In this document: positions 10,472 through 21,600 of the stretch, piece after piece
Position numbering within the stretch: the stretch's first letter is position 1
Layout: every line of letters starts with the position of its first letter
Assembly (NCBI GenBank): GCA_951394405.1
Contig: OX596338.1
Coordinates: forward strand, 2,790,001-2,854,000
Direction: 5' to 3'
Source of the DNA: Coprinellus micaceus
Lineage: Eukaryota; Basidiomycota; Agaricomycetes; Agaricales; Psathyrellaceae
DNA: 64,000 nt
Program-made: the position numbers and the translations under genes
Notes under the pieces: model-generated
Databases searched by the model: none
Told to the model about the DNA's origin: nothing
The model's input: the letters and a program-made list of their open reading frames with translations, nothing else

Positions 10472-11345
10472 TCTTGTCGGATGCTCTTTCACGTCAATAC
10501 CATTTAGACACTGACCTCTTATACGCACACGACTTTGGTCAGTGGACCGCACGACATAAGAGGGTGCCGTCGTCGAGGAAGTCGCGCGGAGAAGGCTCGG
10601 GTGAACGAGACCCTTGCACCTTTTACCACACCTCACGGAAGGTCGTTCTGAGACTCAGGCCAGAAGGTTTCAAAGCTCGTACCGCACCCGCGTCGATCTC
10701 ATGACGAGGAGTACAACGAAGAAACTACTGCGGCTCATCGTCGGCGGTGCTGTGCCCTGCTTCTCGACGCGAGTTGTCGCATTCTCGCGCGGAACTCACC
10801 GTTCATAGCATGCACAGGTTACGTCGCAGTAATATATGGATAGATTGTGAGGCTAGAGTTTGATGACGCTTCTGTTGGCGCTCGCTATCTGTGTCGCGAT
10901 TCTTCCGAGGTCGACGGTCGTCTGCGTGAAAGTTCGAGGTCAAAGAGGTCGCCCCCGGCTTTCAGTCGAGGAGGGGCCTGGATACGAGCCCGTAGTCGTG
11001 CAGCCCGTCGACGAAACTTCAACGGCCCATCGTCAGTGGTGCTCTTGCCTGGTCCTTGACCAGTTCTCGTCCTCTGCCCGAGACTTGTCAATTCTTCCGC
11101 GTGAAAAGCCACTTCCCGAAAAGAAGGATGGTTTAGGGAACTTCTATCCCTGACGGAATAGCGCAAGCAGGCAAGCGGTTCACTCAGCCTCTTCTTCCCG
11201 TTCATTCTCTACCGTGTCACCGGTAAGCTCTAGATTGGTCGTTGCTGTTCCGTCAATGCAGAGAAACTGTCATTACAAGGGATATAAGTTATTGAAAACA
11301 CACGGAAGGGCACGTTCCATTTCGCTCCTCATAGCCGACCTTCCT
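10472..11345. other. Gene-poor intergenic stretch with a possible decayed duplication
   Basis: I find no supported gene here. A plus-strand ORF from the ATG at 10863 begins with a signal-peptide-like run (MTLLLALAICVAILPRS) but continues as compositionally random sequence to 11153. I do not call it. The segments around 10620-10775 and 10905-11066 look like diverged direct repeats. For example, GAAACT followed by CGGC, CATCGTC and GGTGCT recurs in the same order. That comparison was made by eye only. The part next to 10472 must hold the promoter of the CBM1-less GH62 gene. Confidence 0.35.
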
Positions 11346-11959
11346 CTACGACTCCGTGTTCAGCATCTTCTTCAAGGTCACCCGCAACTCTGGTCGGACA
11401 GGCTTGAGCTCCTTCTTCCTGACCGCGCGCTCCAGGCGAATATTTGATGGCCACGACTCTCCAGCTTTCTCTCTCTGTTGGAGAAGGAGGTCAAAAGTCG
11501 TGGGTTGCTTGAACTCTTCCTGAGAGTGAATGGGTCGGGGTATGATTTTTCGCTTTGGCACGTTGAGAGCTTCCCGGGGGATGATTTGGACAAGCCTGGA
11601 GAGTGTGGGTCGCATTTTGTCTGCAGAAGAGACGAGAAATTAGAGGAGAATGCAGCCTTTGGAGCTTGCGACCGACCTCGACAACAGCGACGGGGGAGAA
11701 CAATGGTGAGCGTTCGAAGCTCGGCACGGGTGGCGCGGACGGCATCATTCCAGTGTTTGCGTTGGAGATCGGTGCAAAGCAATGTCCCGATTCTGACCAA
11801 CAGCCCCTGAGCCTCCCTTGAAGGTCTTCTTTCATCTTTCTCATCTTCCCCTCCCCATGGCTCCAGTCCAGGGTACGAAATGCGCAGGATACCGCTCCGA
11901 GCGCTTTGGACTCCGTTTTTCCACCCTTCCGTTCCATCCGACCAGTTCACGTACATCAT
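11346..11959 (-). CDS. Doubtful small basic protein
   Basis: Not recognised. The best-supported part is the 3' exon (11346 to about 11620), encoding ~90 residues. It is rich in Lys/Arg and Pro, with KRKIIPRPIHSQEEF and VRKKELKPVRPELRVTLKKM. It joins in frame, through a 56-nt intron with a GTCGGT donor, to an upstream exon containing LQRKHWNDAVRATRAEL. The only upstream ATG in that frame (11959) lies 12 bp from the divergent start at 11972. So either the start is elsewhere or the model is wrong. The basic, helical look would fit a small mitochondrial protein, but that is a guess. Confidence 0.3.
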
Positions 11960-11971
11960 GATCAACACTGC

Positions 11972-13065
11972 ATGGCACTTCCCCAGCGACACGCTGCTTT
12001 CCTCCTCACCATCATGACGAGCAAAGGATTCACCAGTAAGTTTTCAAACCCTTCAGGGCTGGGGATGTTCTGAAAGTGCTATCAACAGGATATGTCCTTC
12101 CACTGGTCGTATTCCCAGCCCTCACAGCCGTCGCAGTCAAAGTTATCTTCGGTCGGCTGCACACGGGCATGTCGGACGGGCTAAAAGTGCAGTGCAGCCT
12201 CCCAGACTCGCCATACCGAATTGCAGTCACCGGAAATCCTAAAATCGACCCTCGCCTATGCGGTATCATCGCCACCTTCCACAACCTGCTTGAAGACCCC
12301 CTCGGCCTGCAGTTCCTTTTCTACGGACTCGGAACCGGGACCATCGCGTTCCTCGTTCCCGTCCTCGAAGCCTCCCGGGCGCGTAAATTCTTCCTCCTTG
12401 CCTTCCCCATGATATGGCTCCTCCTTGCTCAAGTCGCAACTGTCGGTTTCATCATGACCCTTTGGGCGCCTATCTTCATCCTCTCCGGCTCGCACCTTCC
12501 CAAACGCAACAAGACCGACACCCAGATCAGCCGCGTTCGAGCCGAAAGCCTCATGTTTAGCCTCATTGAAGGGTACTTCGTTCCAACTCTCGGGATGGTC
12601 TACCTCAAAGATCCCCAAGTGACAGCCATCTGGCAAATATTCCCCGTGATAATGTCGGCTGCGGGATTTCTGCATCTCGGCATTCGCCGCTTATCCAAAG
12701 TCGATGGGTCAGGCCATCCCTTCGCTCAGGTTCTCCTCGTTGGCGTCTTCATCCTGTCCTCTTCTATCCACTTCGCCACCATTTTCCCTATCCTGGCCGA
12801 TACCAACGCCTTGGGGACGCTCCTCATCCCGTACCTCACCCCACTTCCCGCTTCCTCTCCAACGAGTGCGCTCGTTCTCGATTTCCTCAAGTGGGATATC
12901 GTCATGGCGTTCTCGACGCTGGGGGTCGCTACGCTGTGGTTCGCGAGTAGCATCACTCAGTTTATTGGTCTAGTGTTGTGGTACGCATTTGCAATTCCCA
13001 TGACCGGCCCTGGTGCTGCGATTACAGGAGTCTTCCTTTGGAGGGAGGCAAAGTTGCAAACATGA
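11972..13065 (+). CDS. Polytopic integral membrane protein, unknown function
   Basis: A 346-residue protein in two exons (11972-12035 and 12089-13065, with a 53-nt intron). An in-frame second ATG at 12014 is an alternative start. It has about eight hydrophobic segments, including YVLPLVVFPALTAVAVKVI, GLQFLFYGLGTGTIAFLVP, FFLLAFPMIWLLLAQVATVG, a segment before HLGIRRLSK, FAQVLLVGVFILSSSIHFAT and WFASSITQFIGLVLWYAFAI. Polar loops hold DPRLCGIIATFHNLLEDPLG and DPQVTAIWQIFPV. I do not recognise a named family with confidence. The length and fold resemble the membrane proteins found in some fungal terpenoid clusters, but no prenyltransferase, P450 or other cluster gene lies nearby. The gene therefore looks free-standing. 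Function is not assigned. Confidence 0.75.
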
Positions 13066-13230
13066 AGTCATAGCGATATATTTGTTGACATAGAGGACGT
13101 TGCCTACGCTTCGATGTAGTAGTAGCTAACCAAATGTGGTTTCAGAGTAATGGGTACAGGAAACAAAGCATTAAACACGCAAAAACGATAATATACAGGT
13201 AGATCGGACAGGAGGACTTGGGCTCAGCGT

Positions 13231-16200
13231 TCAACGCTTCTTGGGCTTTCCGTTAGCCTTCCCCTTGGGGGCAGCCTTCTTCTTTGGACGGTCGTCATCA
13301 TCCGAGTCGTTCTTACGGCGGGGGTCACCCCTCTTCTGGTCGTCCCTCGCCGCCTTGCGCTCCAACTCATCCCAGTCCTCTCCATCATCCGATTCTGAAC
13401 CATCGCCGAAGTCGGACCCACTAACGTCACTATCGCCGCCGTCATCAAATTCGCTGCCGTCGGCCGAGCTCTCCTCCGAGAATGCGTCCGCGCTTTCAAC
13501 CTCGAATTCGGACTCTTCGTCAGAGGACTCTGACTGATCTTCCTCTGCACCGGGAGCACCCCCCAAGAACGACCAACCTCCCTCGCGGAAGAACTCGTAA
13601 GGGTTCTCGTTGACGTGCTTCATGAGGGGTCCCCAGTTCAAGTTGACAGGTCTCTCAGCCATCGGTATGTCAACGGAACTAAGAAGGCGTGTCTCGTCAG
13701 TGAACATTCAGGCAATACGAAAAGGCACTCACTCCAGCCAATTCTTGACGTCATCCATCTGGGCGCTGGAGATAGAGTTGATATGAAGGGGTGGCTTCGT
13801 GAAGTCCTTGAAGATAAAGACCAAATCGAACTGCTTGAGGCCGTACTGGACACGCTCGAGGGAAGCGATTTCGATCTCGGCGAGGGTGACTACCAGGAAA
13901 GGAGTGTCGGAGAGGTGGACGAGGCACTCGGTCGTGGGCTGGAGTCGGACATTCGTTCTGAAAGGAACACCTTCGAAGGAAAGCTCGCGGAAAGGAATGT
14001 CAAGTTCAAGAGTTTCGCCAAGCTTCGAGGATATTTAGTCAACAATGCGCTCGGTAACGGAGGTAATTTACTCACCGAGTTCGAAGCGGCTTCGGCAATC
14101 TTCTCTGCAAACGCCTTGACTTCCTTGTTAAGCATCGCACGGCGCTTGCGTTCCTGCTGCTCCATCTCGATTTCGTCCTCGTCACCGTAACGGTGCTTGC
14201 GCTTCCTGTTACCTGTCTCATCGAACTGGACGTCCGTGGCTTCACGGAAGAACTGAACGTCGAATGTCTTCTTCTTGCCGATCATGATAGGCGCCCTGAG
14301 GTGCATGTGTACGACGACCAACAACTCGTGGTCGCAGGGTTGGAAGAACAGGTGCTTCACGTTGCTGAATAGAATGTCTGTGATTGGGTTACCATCTCGG
14401 TCAAGCGGAAGTCTATGTATTTTATACTCACCAAGGCGCTGCGACCCTACGGACTGGTAGCGAACACCATTCGAGTGGATTTCGACCTCACCAGGCAAGC
14501 GCTTGCCGTCCAATGCTGGCCTAACGAACACTTCCTGCAGTTTGTAAGGTCGTCGTCCTTTAAGCTCAACGAGCGCGCCTTGCTCGATGACGTCAGCCAT
14601 CTCCTTCTTTTGCTGCTCCCTCTTGTTAGCCTCCTTCTTGAGGTCTGTAATTTGCTTCACGAGATTGTCGAAACGGTGTCCATCTGGCGAACGATAGGAA
14701 ACAGAACGGATGAAGGTGGCGTCAGGGTCTTCAAATGGCTGCAGGGGGTAAGTAAGGCGACTCCAGTATGATTACAGAAACCGAGCGTACTGTATCCTCT
14801 TTCTTCCCAGCTAGTTGGCCAGGGGTCTGGAAGTTAATTCGGAGGTAGGTGAAGTCGCCTTCATCGCTCTTGCTGGCATTCTTGATGGTGTTGATGTGGA
14901 AAGGTACAGCAAATCCGTGGATGGGAAGGATGACAGATTGAGCTTTGCGATCAACGAAAATCTGAACAGCATATTAGATTTTGCCGTGAATAGTGAAGCA
15001 AGACCTACCTTTAGCCTCTCAACTTCATCTGGAAGTCCTCCTTCGCCCTTGTAACTCTGGTACTTCTTCCATCCCTTGCCCTCCTTCCCTGAGGTAGAAT
15101 TCCCCCCTTCAGACCACTTGGCGAGACCCTCCTCCTGCAACCTTTCATGAAGCTCTCTCTGATGCTCCATAAGCCTGGCTGCAGCCGTTTGGTGGACCTC
15201 ATCCTGAACGGCGCGGCGAGGGTTTCGCAACACCTTGCCACCGATGGTCTTCGCCTTGGAGGGAGAGCCGTTGGCCCTGGATTTAGCGGCAGGCTTCTTC
15301 GTCACCTCCACTTCACTACCAGCATCCAAAAAGAAGAGGGTCTCTTTGGACTGCTTGACTCCGTCCGTGAGTAGGACAGACTTGTTGATGTCTACTCGTA
15401 CGGTGTCGACAATGTGGAGTGCATATTTTTGTCCATTCTGGTCGGCCAAGTCTGAGAACCCGAGACCAAGATTGAAGATCATGTTCGCCTTGAGCTGGCG
15501 AGCGTTCTTGGGAGAAAGAACGTAGGTCGCATCTCTAAACTCCATTCCTGTCTACCCAAAGTTATAAGTAAGAGAACCCAGGCAAACCCATTCAAATAAA
15601 CTCACCCCAAAGCCAACCGTCTTTACGAAATGCTTTTCAAGCTCAGGTTTACGTTCCCGAACGAAATCGACGGCGTGGAGGTATACGTCCCTCGCCGCCA
15701 CCCCGTCCCTCATGAACGACAGAAGTTCGGACTGTAATGATAAGAGGAGGTTGTACTGGGCCTCTTGTTGCTGGGATAAAGGGTTAACGGGTTGATTTGG
15801 CCGAACAGATGCGAACTCACTGGGTTGGGGTCAACGATGAATGTCCTTCCGATGTTTGTGGAGTAGGATTTGTATCGGAGACCAAATGAAACAAGAAGTA
15901 CACCCTTGTGTGCAATGTTATCCTCCGTGGAGTCGATGGTGTATCGCAGGTCGTAGCCGCTCTTCGATGACTTCGATATGATGATCGGGGGGTAGCAAAA
16001 CTCGGCGGATTGCCAGTCAATCTAAGAGACGGGTTAGGCATGGCACAGGGTATCGTTGGGTATGTGCGCACGTTGGTTAGATCCTTGCCCTTCCCCCACA
16101 CCTTCATATCAGGACCCTTGGCATTATCTCCTTCACCAGAGCCCAACCGCGCTTCAATCTGCACTGAAAGAGTCTCGTGCGTCACCTTTGACTCCCTATC

Positions 16201-17060
16201 CAGAATTGACTCGAGTTTGGGGGCCACGTGGTGCTTCAGCAGAGTCGACGTCAGGGTGGCAGCAGTTTGGACGAGTTTCTATACATACGTCGTCAGCGCT
16301 GTAACGTAGACATTCCTCAACTTGGGACTCACTAGCTCATCCGCATCCTTAACTGCCATCAGGCTTGAAACCGCGGGGCCCATCTCCACGGGCTCGGGCT
16401 TGGGGTTTAACTCAGACACGAGCTTCTGCCATTCCGATACCAGTTTCCCGCTGTGAGTCTCCTTTAGGAGAGTTCCGACGCGCTGCGCAGACTTATAGAG
16501 TGCAAGAAAGTTGGGAATCGCGTCGTTTGTCGCCTCTTTCGCTTTGGCTTGCGCGTATATGGTCATACTTGGAACACCTGGTACATTTTGAACCTGGGCA
16601 AGGATTTTCGCTGGCGACAAGGACGGGATGTTCAGAGAGATACCCAACGACAGGCTTGGATTCTCACCTTTTGATGCAGAGCAGAGAACAGCGATTTTAT
16701 CTTTCTGAAAGAGAATCAAGGTGGAGGGAAACTCGTAGCCTAGCAGCCATTGCTAATGGTGAAGCTCAGTATGCATTGCGTGACGGTGTGCAGTGGCAGC
16801 TGTGCTCACCTGGAAGCATGTTCCTTTTCTCATGGCCTCATCTTCAGCCGCGGGGTCTCCCGCAACAAGCAACAGGGCATCCGCGTCGGATATCGAGGCG
16901 TATTCGTCGTTTTTGCTGGCATTCTGGGAATATGACAGCATGAGCAAGGATGGGATGAAAACGCGCTCCCAGGTGCCTGCACGGCAAAACGCACATTCCA
17001 AGCCTCGTATATTCTCTTTACACGGGCAGCATACGTGGATTTGTTGAGTTCTACCAGCAT
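13231..17060 (-). CDS. SPT16: FACT histone chaperone subunit Spt16
   Basis: The large FACT subunit, which with Pob3 handles H2A-H2B and nucleosomes during transcription and replication in the nucleus. The start at 17060 gives [20 protein letters not shown], matching the Spt16 N-terminus. The M24 aminopeptidase-like domain follows ([58 protein letters not shown]). The middle carries [20 protein letters not shown] and the coiled, basic [17 protein letters not shown]. The C-terminal half holds the tandem PH-like region ([40 protein letters not shown]). The end has [18 protein letters not shown], then a strongly acidic Asp/Glu/Ser tail and a short Lys-rich terminus, as in other fungi. About ten short introns. 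A telobox-like element lies about 100 bp upstream. Confidence 0.95.
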
Positions 17061-17371
17061 TTCGAAGAAACGAAACGAGAGCTGGCGGAAGATGGAGGTA
17101 GGAGTTCAAGATGAGTATTGCCAAAGCGCGTTTGAGGTCGCCGGCGCGTTGGCTAGGGTTAGGGTTGGGGCACACCACTGGCAAAGAGAAAGCCCACTGA
17201 GTGGACGATAGTGCGCATGAGTACGGACGTTGGGGTGTGTGGAAGTTGTGATTTTGCCGCAGATGGTCGCTTGCGTTAAGTATATTACTGGTGATACCGT
17301 CCCATGTATACTCAGCCGCAAATCTATGCTACAGTAGACGGTGTCAAGATAATGGGGAGCGCTAAACGCCT
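17061..17371 (-). promoter_or_regulatory. SPT16 upstream region with telobox
   Basis: This 311-bp gap lies between the SPT16 start and the stop of the metallophosphoesterase gene on the same strand. At 17153-17170 it contains CTAGGGTTAGGGTTGGGG, about 93-110 bp before the SPT16 ATG. TTAGGG elements bind Tbf1/Teb1-type Myb factors at housekeeping promoters in other fungi. Use here is inferred. No coding sequence is seen. Confidence 0.5.
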
Positions 17372-18453
17372 CTAGCGCTGAATATCAACAACTATTGGCT
17401 TGGACCTGCGGCTGGCGACAGCTGCATTCACAGCAACTCTTTCCCCGTAGTCTGTGTTGAGGATCTCAGCGCCGAACGCTTCATGCATATGTCTGAAGGG
17501 TTTCTCAGTGTCATCGCGGAACCTTGGCGTAGCACACATACCCAAAGACATGAAGGCGACAGGAATGCAGCTCGCTCAACCTTTCGCTGAGATATCGACA
17601 ACCGGCGTTCTTACCTTTTTTCGACAAATCGAGCACCCCGAAAGGCGGTGTATGGGTCAAGAGGATCTCAGCGTCGGGGGGTATATTCTCGTAGAGGTCT
17701 AATGGCCGATGAGCGGCGTGTCCTGGCAGAGGCAGAAATTTGCGCTACGTTTGGCACTTTCTTCGTCGTCGTATTGGAACGCCCCTCTAGCGTACCGAGG
17801 TGCTGCCTATCGGCAAAGATTGTCAAAATGATTTAAATTCGCCCCAGCGCGGACAGACGAACTGGGGACCCGTAGACCTTCCACGTCTCGCCTGCTTGGG
17901 TGGTGAACTCCATCCCCTCATACTCCAGGTAGTGAACCCCTCGCTCCTTCACTTCTTCCGACCGAACGAACGCCCGAATAATGGGAAGTTGCTTCTGGTT
18001 ACAGTCAGAATACAGTCACTTCAAACAAGACCGAGGTACCTCGTCTCCGCCTTCAAATACCCCATGAATGTCGGGATCCAGGCAAAGCTATGAAAGGGCA
18101 AGCGGCGACGTCGTCTCAATGCCATCCAGCCCGTCCCGAACATAAACAACTCTCACATCGTGGTTCCCTCCGATTACGCTGTTAATCTCCCAGTTAGCAT
18201 ATAGGCTATGGGACGCTTGTGGAACGACGTACATCTTGATAGGATGGGGTAGTTCCATCAACCAATCGAAAACCTTCTGCACCTGAGCAGGATAGCCCCA
18301 ACTGCTCATATCACCAGCATGAAGTAGGACATCCCCCGCAGGTAGTTCTGGGAAACGCGAATGCGTGTCGGAGATGCAGACAAATCGAGTCCACCCTCGT
18401 CCCGGGTGAGGATGTTCGTCCGTCGTGCAGTCTTTGTGAACCCTCACTTCCAT
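17372..18453 (-). CDS. Calcineurin-like metallophosphoesterase (MPPED/239FB type)
   Basis: A short metallophosphoesterase of about 300 residues in several exons. Metal-site motifs are visible in order: FVCISDTHSRF (Asp and His), DVLLHAGDMSSWG (GD), IVIGGNHD (the join across the intron at ~18220 restores this), LLTHTPPFGVLDLS (His) and RLHVFGHMHEAFG (GHxH-like). The TWKVYGSP and ARGAFQYDDEES segments are typical of the MPPED1/2-like fungal family, whose substrates are largely unknown (cyclic nucleotides for some animal members). There is no signal peptide, so it is probably cytosolic. One intron uses the donor GTTCGT at 17857-17862. The stop TAG is at 17372-17374. Confidence 0.85.
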
Positions 18454-18653
18454 GACGGGGGTTCGGTTCGGAGGTCGCTCCTGCCTGGAGTACTACTAGT
18501 GGAGTCGACCACCTCGATGTCACGGGGACTTCAAGTTGGGGCCATTTGCACTGGACGGGTGGGAGAGGTTCAATTCACTGCGGGGCAAATGACAGACATA
18601 TTCGATAATACATAAGAAATAGATCTAGGTACATCCAAGAACCCCAAAGGGTA

Positions 18654-21600
18654 TCAACCGTTCATGTTAGATTGTCTACGTTGTGGCTGGAAGGTCATGA
18701 TCGGGGAAGGACTAGGAGACTCTGTGGCGAAAGTGGAGTCAACCTCGATGATTATACTACTCTGGTCATTCCCAAAGTTCGACTGCTCGTCTTCTTCCTG
18801 CCTGTTCCTTTGATTCTGACGCGGCGGAACAAATGAATGCGGATGAAGCAGACTGGCACGGCCCTCGGTCTTGGCAGATGGTGTCACAGGAGCACTACCC
18901 CCAAAACCACCACCACCACCACTCGGGGTGAGCATCCCAAAGTCATCAATCACTTGGATGTTGGGGGAGCTCGTGGCCTCCAGCTCGAGGCCAGCTTCTT
19001 CCTCGTCCGAATCATCTTGGGTGTCGGATGCTCCCGCCATTGCCATCCAGAATTCGAACTCCTCCAACAAATCTTTCGTTTCCTGGGATATATTTGCCAG
19101 AGCCTGACTTTTCGTCCAAGACTGAAGGGCAACCTCCAAGTCTTCCTCTTCCTCGTCCTGGCCATCTTCCTTTGGGATACGTCGCGACCAATTGTACGGG
19201 AGCGGGAGCAGAAGGTCGTAGCCCATCAGAGCCTGAACGCCCCGAATCCTGCGGTAGGTTCCTTCGACGAGTTTCACCGACTTGATCTTGGTAGTCCGAA
19301 TGAGGTCACTTCCAGTCACGTCGTCTCCGCCCCGACCTGGGGTTTCCCTACCACTCCCTTTCCCCTTCTTACGCCCACTGCCACCGCCCCCTAAGCCACC
19401 CAACCCTGCCCGCAGACCAGCCCCTAGAGTGCTCACTCTACTACCCGGGCCATTGCTGTTGGAAGCTAACAACCCACTGGGAGAGACAGGAAATGGATGG
19501 TTCCTCAGCACGGATGGACTCGCTGGGCCGAGGTGAACGATTCTTGGCACTCCAAGGGGACGCTCGACCGGTGTCACTGGTGACATTTGATACCCAGGCC
19601 TCCGCTGATTCATAGAAACCGATACAGGTTGCTGAACGTCGAGGAACTGGGAGGTCAACTGGACATCCAAGGATAGTGGGGTGGGCTGTTGGTTAGGTGT
19701 CGGTGTGGGGAGTAGGAGAGGGGATACCTCAGGAGAGGCCCCCGGGGTTCCGCCAGGAGTTCGGAAGCCCCGCTCTCCCCGATTCTTCAGAAACAGGGCA
19801 GAGACGCGTCTGCTACGAGGCGATGGAGGGTGGCTCGATATTGGGCTTCTGCCTGCGCTGCCCGGAATACCCTTGGAACGAAGTTGTTCATCTAATGCGA
19901 CAATCTTCTCTGTGGCTAGGAGACGGAGCTGCAACCTCAGGGGACTCCGGTAGGCCCCGAGGAATTCGAGAAGGGACCACAACATATAGTCCAATACTCT
20001 GGGCCTCCTGAGGGCCCGTCCAACTCCACCGAAGTCGCCGGCGGCGAAGGAAGGGAACTTGAAGGAGGGGGAAGAAGGGGAGTGGACGAAGATATTACTA
20101 GCACGAGCGCCGGGGTCCGAAACGGGGTTTAACTGCGCGCTCACCCGAGGAGATGGAGCGGGTGATATGGCTGGAGATGGCGCCTCACTCCCACCTGCGC
20201 TCCTCCAGCCGTCTGCGCCTTTGCCCCGCGTCGCGAAGTCTGCACTTCCGTCGGCGAGCATGGCTTTCAGGAAATTTGCCAGACGTTCCCAAATCCCTAG
20301 AATTGAAGAGGAAATGTCCAACTCAGCCCGTACGATGATCGCCTTTACGATTTGCAGACTGACAGCGAAGACGGGGACCTGCATCCGGAGCGCAGCGGTG
20401 ACATTGCGTCCCCGCTGACGCCCTTTTCCTGAGCTAGCCTCCTCTTCTGCGCCCTTCTCGCTAGACTTGGACCGAATGGAGCCGTTGATACTCCCCGTGA
20501 CGCTGAGCAATCTCCCTCCACCCCCAGCCCCCTCCTTTCCTTGACTGTTGAGAAGGCTCTTCTGACAAGCTCCCGTTGCGTAAAAGATCAATCGGAGCCA
20601 CGCGCTGGTTAACACCGTCCGATGACGCTGCTGTGTCCTTAAACCGTCGGCACTGAGTTGGGAGTCCGTCTTGAGTTCGAGTACCAGCGGAAAGACTATC
20701 CCTGCTAAGAAGGGATACGTCGGGGCCCTCTTCTCTATTTCGGTCACTACATCTGCTCCTTGTAGGAACACGCACTCCCCTAAAAGCTTGATCAAGGCTA
20801 TTCGGAATGGGAGCGCGAGGAGTAAACGATACTGATTCTCCGATGCGGCAAGCTCGCAGGCCGCCAAGCCAGCGGTACACACTTCGCCGACGACGACCTG
20901 AGCGAAGGCGGGATCACTGGCGTAGACGGGCAACAGCGACAATTGGCGCACGGTCTCGTAGATTCCTGTGAAGTCAAGGGTACCCGTATACCCATGTAGT
21001 ATGGGTGCCAAGGTTTGGAGGAACCGTGCCACTGCCTTTGGCGTTGGGGATTGCTCGCGAATCAAGAGCATCTGGACGAAGTCTGAGAGTAAAGTGGAGA
21101 GGGTACGGTTGTCTGCTTCGGGGTTGGAAGTTGACGAGATCCCCGTTGCAAAGGCGGACAGGGCAGCATCTTTGAGGAAAAGCTTGACAATGTCGAGGAA
21201 TTGGAGCGCCATTTTCAAGGACAGTTCGCCTCCAGCCTGACCCAGTTTCAAGACGAGGTGAAGGTAGTCCAAGCGCATGGCCTTGACGTCGCTTTGCAGC
21301 CGAGTCTGGTCCGTTGAATGGCTCTCCATCCCGCCTGGATCGTCCGCCTTCCCCACAGCTTCCGCCCCCTTTGATTTTGGTGCTCCTTTCACCATGATTC
21401 CTCCTAAGGCCGAAATGCCGTCGAGAAGCACAGCACGCGTCGAAGCGGATGAGTTGTAGAGCTGGGGTGCCAAAAGACGAAGAAGGCGTAGGTAGTGTTG
21501 TGCTCGAACAATCGAGAGGTCGTGCGCAATGACGGTGAGGAATAAGCGGACGAAATTATCCATCCGCAGGCGGTCCGTCTCGTACTCTTCTGGGAACAAG

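Noticed and set aside
10863..11153. A 97-codon ORF with a signal-peptide-like start
   Set aside because: Only the first 18 residues look like a signal peptide. The rest is random in composition, has no cysteine pattern, and lacks splice or promoter support.
11972..13065. Part of a terpenoid biosynthetic cluster
   Set aside because: No prenyltransferase, terpene synthase, P450 or FAD monooxygenase lies within this window near the gene. Its neighbours are SPT16 and GH62 enzymes.
13615..14190. A 191-codon plus-strand open frame
   Set aside because: Antisense to well-conserved SPT16 coding exons.
17153..17170. A telomere or chromosome end
   Set aside because: Only about two and a half TTAGGG units are present, inside dense single-copy genes. 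A promoter telobox is the better reading.
18837..19394. A 185-codon plus-strand open frame and other long antisense frames over 18.8-20.4 kb
   Set aside because: They lie opposite the low-complexity C-terminus of the giant minus-strand gene and show no family features.
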